From JBARRO01 sp049644265 (lineage in GTDB: Bacteria > Bacteroidota > Ignavibacteria > UBA10030), in NCBI GenBank assembly GCA_049644265.1, contig JBARRO010000172.1, positions 1 through 30,511 of the forward strand: a stretch of 30,511 bases of DNA, in the 5' to 3' direction. Below are positions 1 to 9,263 of the stretch, one piece after another. How positions within the stretch are numbered: the first letter of the stretch is position 1; each line of letters starts with the position of its first letter. The notes beneath the pieces were generated by a model that saw nothing but the letters and a program-made list of their open reading frames with translations, searched no databases and had not been told where the DNA came from. The position numbers and the translations under genes are program-made.

Positions 1-986
1 CGTCCGAATTGCTCAAACGCGTAATCGACTTTCGTCACCACACCCGGCGTGATCTCGTACATGACCCCTCCACCGAGCGTGGCTTTTTCTTCGCTATCTC
101 TTGCACCATATGCCCGATACCCTGCCCGCAAAGAAAGGAAGTTATTCAGGAGTGAGTATTCCCCACCGAAATTTAAGCTTTCTGAGTTATCATTGGGGTG
201 CGTCGCGTCAACAGCAACTGTGAAATGTTGATCCTCCGAAGAAAGGATATCATAGGCAATCCCAATTCTGAGAGTCAGCGGCAGATCGAACGGATCGGTT
301 CCCAGGTTCGCGTTGATGTTCGAGTTGTTGCCATTGTTCGCTGTAATGTCTTTCAGGACAAGGAGATCGTCGCCCGTCATTCTCAGTTTTTGGCCAAAAT
401 TCGAGATTCCTGCGCCGAACTTCAGACCCGGGAATGGCGTCGTAAACAAAGTCCCAAGATCCAGGGCAAATCCGGTCGCTGAAGAATTCCAGATGTATTC
501 ATTGATGTACTTGACGTTGGCCCCGATGGAGAACCAATCGGTCAGTCTTCGGGCATAGGAAACCCCCACCGCGATGCTGCCCGCTCCGAACGTCTGACCC
601 GTTCCCTCCGGAAAATCTTCTGTCGTTCGTTCCATCTCGTCCATCGACACGGACGTGAAGCTGATTCCGACCGTCCCCTGGTCATGCAGGGGGATCACGA
701 TGCCGCCATAGTTAAAGCCGACATCTGCCAGCCAGTTGGCATGGACGAACACAGCTTCGGATTTTTCCAGGCCCGCCAGGCCGCCGGGGTTCCAGTACAT
801 CGCCGAGGCATCATTGGCCACGGCAACGAACGCGCCGCCCATCCCGAGCGCCCGCGCTCCGACAGGGATGCTCAGGAACTTGGCCGCCGTGGTGCCGACT
901 TTGGTCACTGATTGGCCGAGCGAGAGAGAAACGGCGATGGCTGCAATGAGCCCGACCGCTTTTCCGCGTCTTCCGATGATGTTCAC
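1..986 (-). CDS. PorV/PorQ-family outer-membrane protein, C-terminus off the left edge
   Basis: The frame is open from a GTG at 986 to the window edge, giving 328 residues without the C-terminus. The GTG is preceded by AAGGAG six bases upstream. The start reads MNIIGRRGKAVGLIAAIAVS, a signal peptide, followed by the family hallmark region FLSIPVGARALGMGG and NDASAMYWNPGG at about residues 38-70. The visible end, VVTKVDYAFEQFG, matches the penultimate barrel strands of PorV/PorQ proteins. In the family, PorV is an outer-membrane barrel that shuttles type IX secretion cargo to its sorting machinery, while many paralogues have unknown roles. The gene lies 25 bp downstream of a large cargo-like protein, so a partnership is plausible but inferred. 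Family assignment is firm; the specific role is not. Confidence 0.88.
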   Translation of the reverse strand, partial: MNIIGRRGKAVGLIAAIAVSLSLGQSVTKVGTTAAKFLSIPVGARALGMGGAFVAVANDASAMYWNPGGLAGLEKSEAVFVHANWLADVGFNYGGIVIPLHDQGTVGISFTSVSMDEMERTTEDFPEGTGQTFGAGSIAVGVSYARRLTDWFSIGANVKYINEYIWNSSATGFALDLGTLFTTPFPGLKFGAGISNFGQKLRMTGDDLLVLKDITANNGNNSNINANLGTDPFDLPLTLRIGIAYDILSSEDQHFTVAVDATHPNDNSESLNFGGEYSLLNNFLSLRAGYRAYGARDSEEKATLGGGVMYEITPGVVTKVDYAFEQFG

Positions 987-1011
987 GTGCTTCTCCTTCC
1001 GGATTCCTTCG

Positions 1012-4000
1012 TTACTTGATTACCGCAAACTTCCCGATTTTGTCGCCAATCCCCGGCGCATCGACGTGATAAATATACACCCCGTAGGACGCCGCAAGGT
1101 TGTCGCGTGTGAGCAGATTCCATTCTGCGGTTCCGTTCCTGACCGATCCGTTTTGTTCGTTGTGTTCAATGACCGCCACGAGCTCACCGCTGATCGTGTA
1201 GATTCGTATGGTGCAGACTTGCGGCAGGTGGTTGAAGTGAATCGACCTGGGACCACGCCCCGTCGAGAATGGATTGCGCTCCTCCCATGTCGCAGCAGCG
1301 ACATAGGGATTTGGCACGACCTTGATTTTGTCCAACTCGGCCTTCGCCGCCTCCTGGTCCACGCGCTGGGTTCTCGTGGAAAACTCAAAGACATCGCTCG
1401 CGCGGAACAGCTTCGACAGGACGATCGAAGCGGTATCGCCGGACTTTGGGGCAACCTTGGCAGAATCGAAGAGCACATTGAACGACCAGGTGATGATCAG
1501 TGAATCCTGGGTGTTCCGTTCCAGGAAGACAACGATATCGCTCCTGGTGCTCCCCGGCCTGGATGGATCGTATTTTGCGCTGAAGACACCCGGTCCGGAA
1601 CTGTCAGGATCGAGCTCGACGAACGCAAAGTCGATCTGTTTGTTTTCACTCGTATTGAAAATCTTGAAATTCACGGGAATGGAAGGCGGTGAGTAGCCGG
1701 TTGAAATCTCATACTGTGTGGACGTATCTGTTCCCGCCGAGCCGAACACGACCTTGTAGTCACTCGGTTTCTGCTGGCCGACCACGAATCCGCTCCGCCA
1801 TTGCAGGAATTGATACGGATAGATGCTGGCGCTGCTCCACCGGGATTTCTGCGGATTGATCCCGAAGCTCTTCTCATTCAGAAGAACCAGACGGAACCCG
1901 TTGATCAGTGGTTGCTCAATGGTGTCAGACAACGCCTTGCTTCGTCGAATCAACGTATCGATGGCGGGCAGTGCCGTAATGTCTGCCAGGGTGAAGTTTT
2001 TCGTCTTGAATGTATCCTGTGCCGAACCGCCTCCTGAGATGACGGTGTCTTCAAACGTGATTCGATATGTCCTGTTCAGGATCGAGTCGGGATTAATGAT
2101 CTTGTAACCGACAGTCCCCGTGGTGCTTCCTGAAATAAGCTTAATCGCGGTCACTTCGGGTGGAAGGTAACCGGCTGCGGGTGCTTCAGGAACGACAATC
2201 GCCACTGAGGCCCCGATCTCTTTGACCAATCCCGTCTGATTGTCAATATTGATTTGCAGATTGCTTTCCGAAGGGGTAATGTCCAGCGGCGCATATCCTT
2301 TGTCATACGCCCGGACGGCATAATAGTACTTCTGACCGTTCTGCACCGTTGAATCCATCCATGTGTGCAGAATCCCGGTATCATCCCCCATGTAGAATTT
2401 CACACCATTGTAGTCGATGTTGCTGAAGCCCTTGATCCCATCTTTCAGGTCGAATTGGGCAATCGGTTTCAGAAACGGCGCCGGGTTGCCGTATGCGTCC
2501 GTGATGATTCTGGCGTCTTCAAATGCGGGATCGGTGGATCGATAGATTCTGTATCCTTCGAAATCATTTCCGTCCGCCCCGAGGCCCTCCAGGAATCGAT
2601 CCGTAGACTGTTCTGCAAGATCATCCCAATAAAGAGTCACCTTCCGGTCACCGGCAACGGCAGTGACATGAGGTTCGATCGGAACCTGGGCAAACTGATA
2701 ATTCTCGTTGTACGCCAGCTGAGCCGTGACGCGTTTGCGAAGCGCGTCTGCTTTGGCGCCGCTCGTTGTGGCATCGCCCGAAGAAATGGCATTCCCGAAA
2801 ACCACGGAGTACGAAACGCGCTCGATCTGGCCCGGCTCCAGCGGGAAGAATCCGGACGAAACGTACAGGTCATAGTCTCCCGGACCGGACGCCTTGATAA
2901 CGGCGGGATCCACAAACTTCCCGGGCGTCATGTAGTCGCTCCAGTACGTAATGTCCGCCGTCGTGTTGAAATTGACGCTTCCGGCCCTGTTGTACTGGAC
3001 GTTGGTGACGCCAATTTGATCGGCTTCTTTGATGTCCGTTTTGTCAATGCGAGGTTCTCCCGGAAACGGCGTTCCGGCCCCCGATGTCGGTTTGGAGTCG
3101 CCTTCACCGTGGGTGATATCTCCAGAGTTCGCCGCACCGTCTTGTCCGACGTCATCGGTCAGTGGAATCCAGTCATAATTATTGTCCACCCCGTCGTCTC
3201 TCGATTCGTCAATCATCTCATCGATGAACTCGTCGACATTGGGGTCGCGGAGTCCGTCCCTGTTCAAGTATCTCTTCCCCAGCATCGACTGCGTCACGTT
3301 GTAAAGAATGACGTTCGTCCCCTTGACTCTGTAGCGTTTGTAGGGATCGAGCGCCGCAGTATCGATCATTCCCTGGGTGATTCTCGGCAGATTATTGTAA
3401 CCCTGCAGATGCGGGTCAGTCAGATTTTCGTCGTTGTCAATGTTGTCTTTGTATTTCTTCCCGAGATCGGCCTGTTGTACGTTGATTAGTTGAATAATCG
3501 GCTTTCCATCCGCGGTCCTCTGGGCAGGGTCCGTTTCCGGATGTGGCGGCCAACGGTTCCAATGATACGTTTTGCCGGAGACAGGGTCTTTCCAGTAGTC
3601 CACTGCGGCCGAATCAATCATGACCTGGGTAATGACGGGACTGCTCGGCTCACCGTTTGCGTTGTCATCAATTCCGTTGGCGAATGTCACTGCTTTTTGA
3701 GTTCCGAAGGAGACGAACGTTGAGTCTTCGTCGATCAGGCCGTTGTGGTTGTTGTCAATTCCGTCCCCGCTGACTTCACCGTCAAACATGGCTGTGGTAA
3801 TCGCCGGTCCGCCGCCCGTTTGAGGATTTTCCGGGCTGTCGCCGTCGTTATCGATCCGGTCGACGGCGTTACCGGGGGTTTCCAAAAAGCTCGTCGCCAC
3901 CGCACCAACGAAAGCCCCCTGATACGCAGAGTTTGAACTCAAGCCATCCTTGTCGAACGAAAACGCCACCGCCAAACGAAGGTCGAAGTCGGGCGTATCG

Positions 4001-4800
4001 TCCTGCGAATCCCCGTCGCCACCGACCAGGTCGGCGAGCCAGATCGTGGTTCCGACCTTCCGAATCGGCTTTGTCCCGTCGTTCTTGAACTCGTGAATAA
4101 AGAACACCACGTCCTGGACGGATACCTGCGACCACTCCATCACACGCGAGTCGACGATCATGCCGAGGCCTCTTCGTGCGGGATCGGTTGTGTCGGGTGA
4201 ATAGTTGTATTTGTTGTAGTTGTCATCGCCAACGCGGTAGAACATTTCCTGGTCCGCGGAGAATTGGTTCTTGCCGAAATACCCGTTCCACTTTCCTTTC
4301 CACCCGGGATCGAGACTGTCCGTGAGTTTATCGGGCCAGCGGTCGGGCCAGCTCGAGGGCACATCGCTCTTCGCAATAATCCCGCCGTCAGGCCTGGCAG
4401 TGCTGAAATACCCGGGAATGGGGAGCATGTTCCAGTTCGCCCCGTTGGAAGGATTACTTCTGTAGGACGGCAAATCGACGATATGAATAACGTTCCCGTC
4501 GTTGTCGACCACCTCACCACCGATCCACAACGCAACCAGGGCGATGTATTCGCGCTTGGTATTCTTGGGCCATTCGTAGGCGACCCCCTGGCCAACGCCC
4601 AACCTTCCGGAGAACAGGTAATTGAATACGCTCGTCCTGACGTTGTTTCCGGCGATTTCCGTCTTGCGCTTGGCGGACTCGTTGACGCGTTCCTTCCCGG
4701 GCACATGTTGAACCAATTGTGCATCCGCGGTCAGTACCGCGACCGCGAGAAGCGTTGCGAGGAGTTGCGGGGATTTTTTCACGGCATTCATGGCGACCAT
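1012..4800 (-). CDS. Large secreted surface protein with FnIII-like domain and T9SS/FlgD-like C-terminal tail
   Basis: 1262 residues. A signal peptide ends near ADAQ (residue 28). The start at 4800 has GGAG nine bases upstream; a second ATG at 4791 is possible. Residues about 310-560 are acidic and repetitive, with DRIDNDGD, DGIDNNHNGLIDED, NGIDDNANG, DNIDNDEN and DGVDNNYD, resembling calcium-binding loops of thrombospondin-3 type. These alternate with ITQxMIDxAAxD units. Residues about 708-850 read like a fibronectin type III fold (VTLYWDD, YRIYRSTD, YYYAVRAYD). The last 100 residues begin VVPNPY and end GKFAVIK, as in FlgD-Ig-like/type IX sorting tails. The gene follows the TonB-dependent receptor by 21 bp and precedes the PorV-like gene, so export by type IX secretion and display on the cell surface is a reasonable inference. 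The substrate is unknown. Confidence 0.82.
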   Translation of the reverse strand: MVAMNAVKKSPQLLATLLAVAVLTADAQLVQHVPGKERVNESAKRKTEIAGNNVRTSVFNYLFSGRLGVGQGVAYEWPKNTKREYIALVALWIGGEVVDNDGNVIHIVDLPSYRSNPSNGANWNMLPIPGYFSTARPDGGIIAKSDVPSSWPDRWPDKLTDSLDPGWKGKWNGYFGKNQFSADQEMFYRVGDDNYNKYNYSPDTTDPARRGLGMIVDSRVMEWSQVSVQDVVFFIHEFKNDGTKPIRKVGTTIWLADLVGGDGDSQDDTPDFDLRLAVAFSFDKDGLSSNSAYQGAFVGAVATSFLETPGNAVDRIDNDGDSPENPQTGGGPAITTAMFDGEVSGDGIDNNHNGLIDEDSTFVSFGTQKAVTFANGIDDNANGEPSSPVITQVMIDSAAVDYWKDPVSGKTYHWNRWPPHPETDPAQRTADGKPIIQLINVQQADLGKKYKDNIDNDENLTDPHLQGYNNLPRITQGMIDTAALDPYKRYRVKGTNVILYNVTQSMLGKRYLNRDGLRDPNVDEFIDEMIDESRDDGVDNNYDWIPLTDDVGQDGAANSGDITHGEGDSKPTSGAGTPFPGEPRIDKTDIKEADQIGVTNVQYNRAGSVNFNTTADITYWSDYMTPGKFVDPAVIKASGPGDYDLYVSSGFFPLEPGQIERVSYSVVFGNAISSGDATTSGAKADALRKRVTAQLAYNENYQFAQVPIEPHVTAVAGDRKVTLYWDDLAEQSTDRFLEGLGADGNDFEGYRIYRSTDPAFEDARIITDAYGNPAPFLKPIAQFDLKDGIKGFSNIDYNGVKFYMGDDTGILHTWMDSTVQNGQKYYYAVRAYDKGYAPLDITPSESNLQINIDNQTGLVKEIGASVAIVVPEAPAAGYLPPEVTAIKLISGSTTGTVGYKIINPDSILNRTYRITFEDTVISGGGSAQDTFKTKNFTLADITALPAIDTLIRRSKALSDTIEQPLINGFRLVLLNEKSFGINPQKSRWSSASIYPYQFLQWRSGFVVGQQKPSDYKVVFGSAGTDTSTQYEISTGYSPPSIPVNFKIFNTSENKQIDFAFVELDPDSSGPGVFSAKYDPSRPGSTRSDIVVFLERNTQDSLIITWSFNVLFDSAKVAPKSGDTASIVLSKLFRASDVFEFSTRTQRVDQEAAKAELDKIKVVPNPYVAAATWEERNPFSTGRGPRSIHFNHLPQVCTIRIYTISGELVAVIEHNEQNGSVRNGTAEWNLLTRDNLAASYGVYIYHVDAPGIGDKIGKFAVIK

Positions 4801-4821
4801 TCAGTCGTTCTCCAGTCTGGA

Positions 4822-7569
4822 CTAGAAATTAAGATCCATACCAATCTGAATCTCACGCGGCTCGGAATAAAAATCCGGCCGGATAATATACTCGGAGGGC
4901 GAGTTGATCCGCCCGATTCCGCCGAGTCCCTCAATACCGAGCTGACGCAGGGTTGCGGTGGACCGGCCCGTCTGGCCGTACACATCGACCTCATTGCGCC
5001 GGTCGAGCAGATTGAAGACTTTCACAAAGAAATTGAAATTGAGGCCGCCAAGGTTGAAGACCTTGAACGCCCGAAAATCGACCGTGAAGGTCTGCGGACG
5101 TCGTCTGCTGTTCTTTGTCACAACGCGTGCTGCATCCTCCCCGCGTGCTTCGGCCTGGTTAATCGACGGCGTATACGGTAACCCCGATCCATAACGCGCC
5201 AGCACGAAGGTTCCCCAGTCGTCCTGGCCCAACCCGACGGTCATATTGACTGTGTGCGCCTGGTCCCACTCGAGAGGAGACAACGTTTTCGCGGGTTCCC
5301 GATTCGCCAGAAGCGCACCCTGTTCTTCATCCGAGTTGGAGTTGCTGCCTTCGACGACCTGGAACGTATACGACAGGTTCACGGACAGGAGGTCCTGCAT
5401 CGGCCGCTTGTTCAGGGTCAGCGTGACGCCGCGCGAATTCATGTAATCTTTGTTGATAAACATCGTGTAGAACGTCGTCGCTGACTGACCGCTTGAATCA
5501 CGCACCGGAATCGCGGGACTTGTTCCCACCCAATCCCTGGCATCTTTGTAGAACCCCGTGACGTCGAAGCTCAATGCGTCTGTCATTTGTTGCTGAAGAC
5601 CAAACTCGTACATCACGGTCCGCTGAGGACTCAGGTCGGGATTTCCATACACGCCCTGAATCGGCGTGACGGCGTCAACTTTGTAGCCGGGGTTCTGAAA
5701 GAGCTGACTGAACGACGGGATTTGCTGGAAGTGTCCGTAAGAGAAGTGAAGAACGCCACGGTCGGTAATGGGATACGAGATGCCGAATCTGGGGCTGATG
5801 GACGACTTTGCGGAAGCTTTCTTGTACCACTTTGCAAGTCTCTGATCCATCGAGAGGGTCTGATTCGCAGGTTTCTGCGGAAGATAGACGTTGGGATCCT
5901 GGGGGTCGGCGAGCACATCTCCTTTTGAATCAAAATAATCGTAGCGGATTCCGAGGTTCACGATCATGTTTGCATATTCGAGTTTGTCCTGGAAGTACCC
6001 CGAGAATTCCACAGGGCTGACAGAATACTCCGAGTGCAGGGGTCCGGTCAACGGCGGAATATATGGCCTGCTCGAATCATCCGGCGTGACGTTGAAATCC
6101 GACAGGTACAGCCAGTGGGATTTCATTTCGATACCGGCCTTGATCTGATGCAGTTGGTCCAGCTGGGATGTGAAATCCGCCTTCATGTCATGTGTATCCG
6201 TCATGCGCTTGAACTGATGATTGTTCGTCCCGGCCCGGAGGAATTCATACAGATTGGTGGTCGTTTTCGTCGGATCGACAACATAATTCGAGTCGAACGG
6301 ATTTTCATAAAGATGTTCTTTGAACATCTTCCGGAAGTAGGAATAGTTGACCGTATAGAAGGACGAGGAGCCTATCGTGTGTGTCCACTGCGTCGTGACG
6401 TTGTACCCGTCGTCAAACTTATTCACATCTCCGTCGGGATTCAGACGGAACGCGTGGTTGTAATCACGGTACCGGATGCTGCTGCCGACAAAGGCAAAAC
6501 TCAGCTTCACGGTCGGGGCCAGTTGGTACGAAAGCTTCAGTTGTCCCGACAATCTCTTCCTTCCGTTCATGGAAACAGGGTTGTCAGGTTTTGTGATATC
6601 GAGGAGATTTCCCTGGGCATCTTTTACACTGTCCGCTCCTGCCATAAGACTCCCGTCCGGATTGAATGTCTTATCTCCGTACAGCCATCCGTCCGATTTG
6701 AAGTCTCGGACTGAAGCATAGAACGTGAGGTCGGTGAATGGATACAGCGGTCCGCTCAGACTCCCCTCGAAATTCCGATTGCTCAACGGACGAATTTTAT
6801 CAAGATTGTAGAATGTTTTGTCGGTGGTGTAGTAGGAGCCCATATAAGAGGACAAACTGCCGTGGAAATTCTGTCCGCCGTCTTTTGTCACGATGTTGAC
6901 AATTCCTGACATGGCCTGGCCGTACTCGGCGTTGAACGTGCCGCTGATGACCTGAAGCTCCTGGATTGAACTGTTGTCGACCTGGACAGCCTGGCTTCCG
7001 TCAAAGGCGTCCGAAACCGAAACACCGTTGACCCAGAAGCCGACTTCGCTCGTTCTGCCTCCACGGATGTGAATCCCGCCGAACCGATCCGTCGTTACAC
7101 CGGCCTGCAGTGTGAGCACTTCGTTCATTTCGCGCGTTGGAATGGTTCCGATCTGCGTGGCATCCACCCGCGATTCCGAGGATGTGAGGTCTTTACGGAT
7201 CACGGGAGGACGAGCGGTGACGACAACTTCCTTTTCCTGCAACACCATTGGAGCAAGGGCAAAATCGATGGTGGTGGTGAGGTCAACCGAGACTGAAACA
7301 CCCGTCACAGTGTTTTTGTCGTACCCGACGAAGGAGGCCGTTACGTTGTACTTCCCCGGGGGAATGTTGAGAATGACAAAGTAGCCCTCGATATCGGAGA
7401 CGGCGCCGAGCGTTGTCCCTTCCAAACGGACATTTGCACCGATCAGCACTTCACCCGTTTGGGCATCTTTGACCTTGCCGACGATTTTTCCTGTTGTTCC
7501 CGCGTGGGCGGTGACTCCGTGCAACAGAAGAAAAGCGGCAAGAACTGTTCTCGAAAGGTTCCTCTTCAT
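4822..7569 (-). CDS. TonB-dependent receptor with carboxypeptidase-regulatory-like domain
   Basis: 915 residues. A signal peptide ends at about AHAG (residue 24). A CarboxypepD_reg-like beta-sandwich covers residues about 27-107 (GKIVGKVKDAQTGEVLIGAN), and a TonB-box-like KEVVVTA follows at 113-119. The plug domain covers about 125-235 (IHIRGGR, VNGVSVSD, NAEYGQAMSGIVNIVTK). A long beta-barrel ends in IQIGMDLNF, with the terminal aromatic residue typical of outer-membrane barrels. Family members import large or scarce substrates across the outer membrane using TonB energy. The ATG overlaps the stop of the upstream parvulin gene by 4 bp (ATGA at 7566-7569), implying translational coupling. Its place behind a GH13 enzyme and a LacI regulator suggests a maltodextrin-like substrate. 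No SusD-type lipoprotein is adjacent. Family is certain; substrate is inferred. Confidence 0.93.
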   Translation of the reverse strand: MKRNLSRTVLAAFLLLHGVTAHAGTTGKIVGKVKDAQTGEVLIGANVRLEGTTLGAVSDIEGYFVILNIPPGKYNVTASFVGYDKNTVTGVSVSVDLTTTIDFALAPMVLQEKEVVVTARPPVIRKDLTSSESRVDATQIGTIPTREMNEVLTLQAGVTTDRFGGIHIRGGRTSEVGFWVNGVSVSDAFDGSQAVQVDNSSIQELQVISGTFNAEYGQAMSGIVNIVTKDGGQNFHGSLSSYMGSYYTTDKTFYNLDKIRPLSNRNFEGSLSGPLYPFTDLTFYASVRDFKSDGWLYGDKTFNPDGSLMAGADSVKDAQGNLLDITKPDNPVSMNGRKRLSGQLKLSYQLAPTVKLSFAFVGSSIRYRDYNHAFRLNPDGDVNKFDDGYNVTTQWTHTIGSSSFYTVNYSYFRKMFKEHLYENPFDSNYVVDPTKTTTNLYEFLRAGTNNHQFKRMTDTHDMKADFTSQLDQLHQIKAGIEMKSHWLYLSDFNVTPDDSSRPYIPPLTGPLHSEYSVSPVEFSGYFQDKLEYANMIVNLGIRYDYFDSKGDVLADPQDPNVYLPQKPANQTLSMDQRLAKWYKKASAKSSISPRFGISYPITDRGVLHFSYGHFQQIPSFSQLFQNPGYKVDAVTPIQGVYGNPDLSPQRTVMYEFGLQQQMTDALSFDVTGFYKDARDWVGTSPAIPVRDSSGQSATTFYTMFINKDYMNSRGVTLTLNKRPMQDLLSVNLSYTFQVVEGSNSNSDEEQGALLANREPAKTLSPLEWDQAHTVNMTVGLGQDDWGTFVLARYGSGLPYTPSINQAEARGEDAARVVTKNSRRRPQTFTVDFRAFKVFNLGGLNFNFFVKVFNLLDRRNEVDVYGQTGRSTATLRQLGIEGLGGIGRINSPSEYIIRPDFYSEPREIQIGMDLNF

Positions 7570-9263
7570 GGCAACGTTCCTTCGTTGGATGAGACTACCA
7601 CATTTCCCAATGCCTCAATGTTCATCGTTATACTTGCCTGAGCCCGCAGCCGGTCGACGGCCGCTGCGAACGCCTGCTGTTTCCTTGCCGGCAGGATTGA
7701 TTGCACGAGATCTTTACGGGCTTCATCGAAATGTTTCTGGCGCGCCTTCCTGAAACCCTGGATTCGATAGAAACCAAAGTAGGGTTTCAGAAACACCGGG
7801 CCAATTACTTCTCCCACCTTTGCGCCGAAAATCTGATCCCCCAGGTCGCCGAAAAGGGGTTTCGAAAGAAATCCGAGTTCCCCTCCCCGCTGAGCCGCCC
7901 CTGTCCGGACCGAATGGACGCGCGCAAGTGACGCGAAATTCGCTCCTCGATCGAGCTTTGTCCGGACCTCCTTCGCCTGTGCTTCAGTTCTCACGAGAAT
8001 TTCTGCAACATCTGCCTGAGGAGGGTCGGTGTAGGCTTCTTTGTTCTTTTCGAATTCCTCCCGAAGGACCTTCTCACCCAGACTGGCCTCCGTGACCGTG
8101 TCTCCCACGGAATCCGCCCACCGGCGAAGAAGGAAATCATCCAGGATTGTCTTGATTTGATCCTGAACCCGCGGATCGTTCTTCACTCCTTTTTCGGTCG
8201 CCTTTTCCATCATGACTTCCCTGATCGCAAGCCCCCTCGCAATACCTTCCACGTCCTCCGCTGATTTGACGGCCGACCGGTCTTTTTTGCGCGTGCGTTC
8301 AAGCTTCCCGAGAAACTTGCCGATCGTCCACTGTTCATTCCTGAAGGTAACAAGAACCATCGTTGATTGGCCCGACACCGATGAGCGCCCGCCGGTCTCC
8401 TGCGGCGCAGTTGCCTCAACGATGGACGTCCAGTTATTCGCCAGGAGTTCCACGGCGTCCTGCTGAAACTTTGGCGCAAGATCGCTCTCGATCCTATCGG
8501 CTTCCTGCTTCAGGTACCGGACGAGTTTCTTCTGGCGGATGCTTTCCTCGAGCTTTGGCTTTGCCTTTGCAAAGTCATATTCCGAAGCGAGAGGTTTCTC
8601 GACGCGCTTGTCTATTCTGATGATTCCGTAGCCCATTCTCATTTTGACCGGTTCCGACAACGTCCCCACCGGCAGGGCGTAGGCCGCTTCTTCGAGTGCC
8701 GGATCCAAATCGCCATAACCAAAGAATCCTATGGATCCTCCATTTGCCGCAAGGTCGGGGTCGGCAAATACTTCTTTGGCCAACGTGTTGAAGCTCTCTC
8801 CCTTCAATAATCGCGTCCTGAGCTCGCGGGCTTCCTTCAGCGTTCTTCCATAGACGAACCGCGCGTTCAGCTGGGTGTTGTACGCGCGAAATTCCTTCAA
8901 TAATTCTGATTCTCCAACCGTCATCGTGTCGGTCGTCAGCAACTTTGCGTAGCCATCCAAAATTGCCTGACCCACGACGTCTTCCTTGCGATCCTCGTAT
9001 TTCTTGTCACGGTCGAACCCCTGACGATGGATGTCCTGAAAAATCAGCTGCTCGTTGACCATGTTGGTGAGGACCTTTTTCCTTACCACGATGTTGTCCC
9101 GTTCCGACGTGTTCGCCAGATATTTCCGGTATCGTGGAGCAAATTCTTCTTCTGTGATCGTCCTGCCGTTCACCTCGGCAAGCACCGCGCTCTTCCCGCG
9201 ACATCCCCCGATCCACAGAACCGCGAAGAGGGCAAAGCCTCCTATGAACCACTTCCCGCTCAC
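7566..9263 (-). CDS. Parvulin-type peptidyl-prolyl isomerase lipoprotein (SurA/PpiC-like)
   Basis: I place the start at GTG 9263, giving 565 residues. This GTG overlaps the amylase stop by 4 bp (GTGA) and yields a lipoprotein signal, MSGKWFIGGFALFAVLWIGGC, with lipobox IGGC and Cys21. The longer reading from 9395 would overlap the amylase by 136 bp and add a non-signal-like tail. Two parvulin/rotamase domains are visible at about 130-220 (GGSIGFFGYGDLDPALEEA, VKMRMGYGIIRID) and 410-505 (RGGELGFLSKPLFGDLGDQIF, VFLKPYFGFYRI), linked by helical segments. In this family such proteins catalyse prolyl isomerisation and chaperone outer-membrane barrels in the periplasm. The gene lies directly between a secreted enzyme and a TonB-dependent receptor, so a dedicated folding role for those products is an attractive inference. 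Confidence 0.87.
   Translation of the reverse strand: MSGKWFIGGFALFAVLWIGGCRGKSAVLAEVNGRTITEEEFAPRYRKYLANTSERDNIVVRKKVLTNMVNEQLIFQDIHRQGFDRDKKYEDRKEDVVGQAILDGYAKLLTTDTMTVGESELLKEFRAYNTQLNARFVYGRTLKEARELRTRLLKGESFNTLAKEVFADPDLAANGGSIGFFGYGDLDPALEEAAYALPVGTLSEPVKMRMGYGIIRIDKRVEKPLASEYDFAKAKPKLEESIRQKKLVRYLKQEADRIESDLAPKFQQDAVELLANNWTSIVEATAPQETGGRSSVSGQSTMVLVTFRNEQWTIGKFLGKLERTRKKDRSAVKSAEDVEGIARGLAIREVMMEKATEKGVKNDPRVQDQIKTILDDFLLRRWADSVGDTVTEASLGEKVLREEFEKNKEAYTDPPQADVAEILVRTEAQAKEVRTKLDRGANFASLARVHSVRTGAAQRGGELGFLSKPLFGDLGDQIFGAKVGEVIGPVFLKPYFGFYRIQGFRKARQKHFDEARKDLVQSILPARKQQAFAAAVDRLRAQASITMNIEALGNVVVSSNEGTLP

Noticed and set aside
2365..3489. Plus-strand open frame of 374 codons
   Set aside because: It lies opposite the 1262-aa protein, whose signal peptide, FnIII-like domain and sorting tail are clear. 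No SD or recognisable domain is seen.
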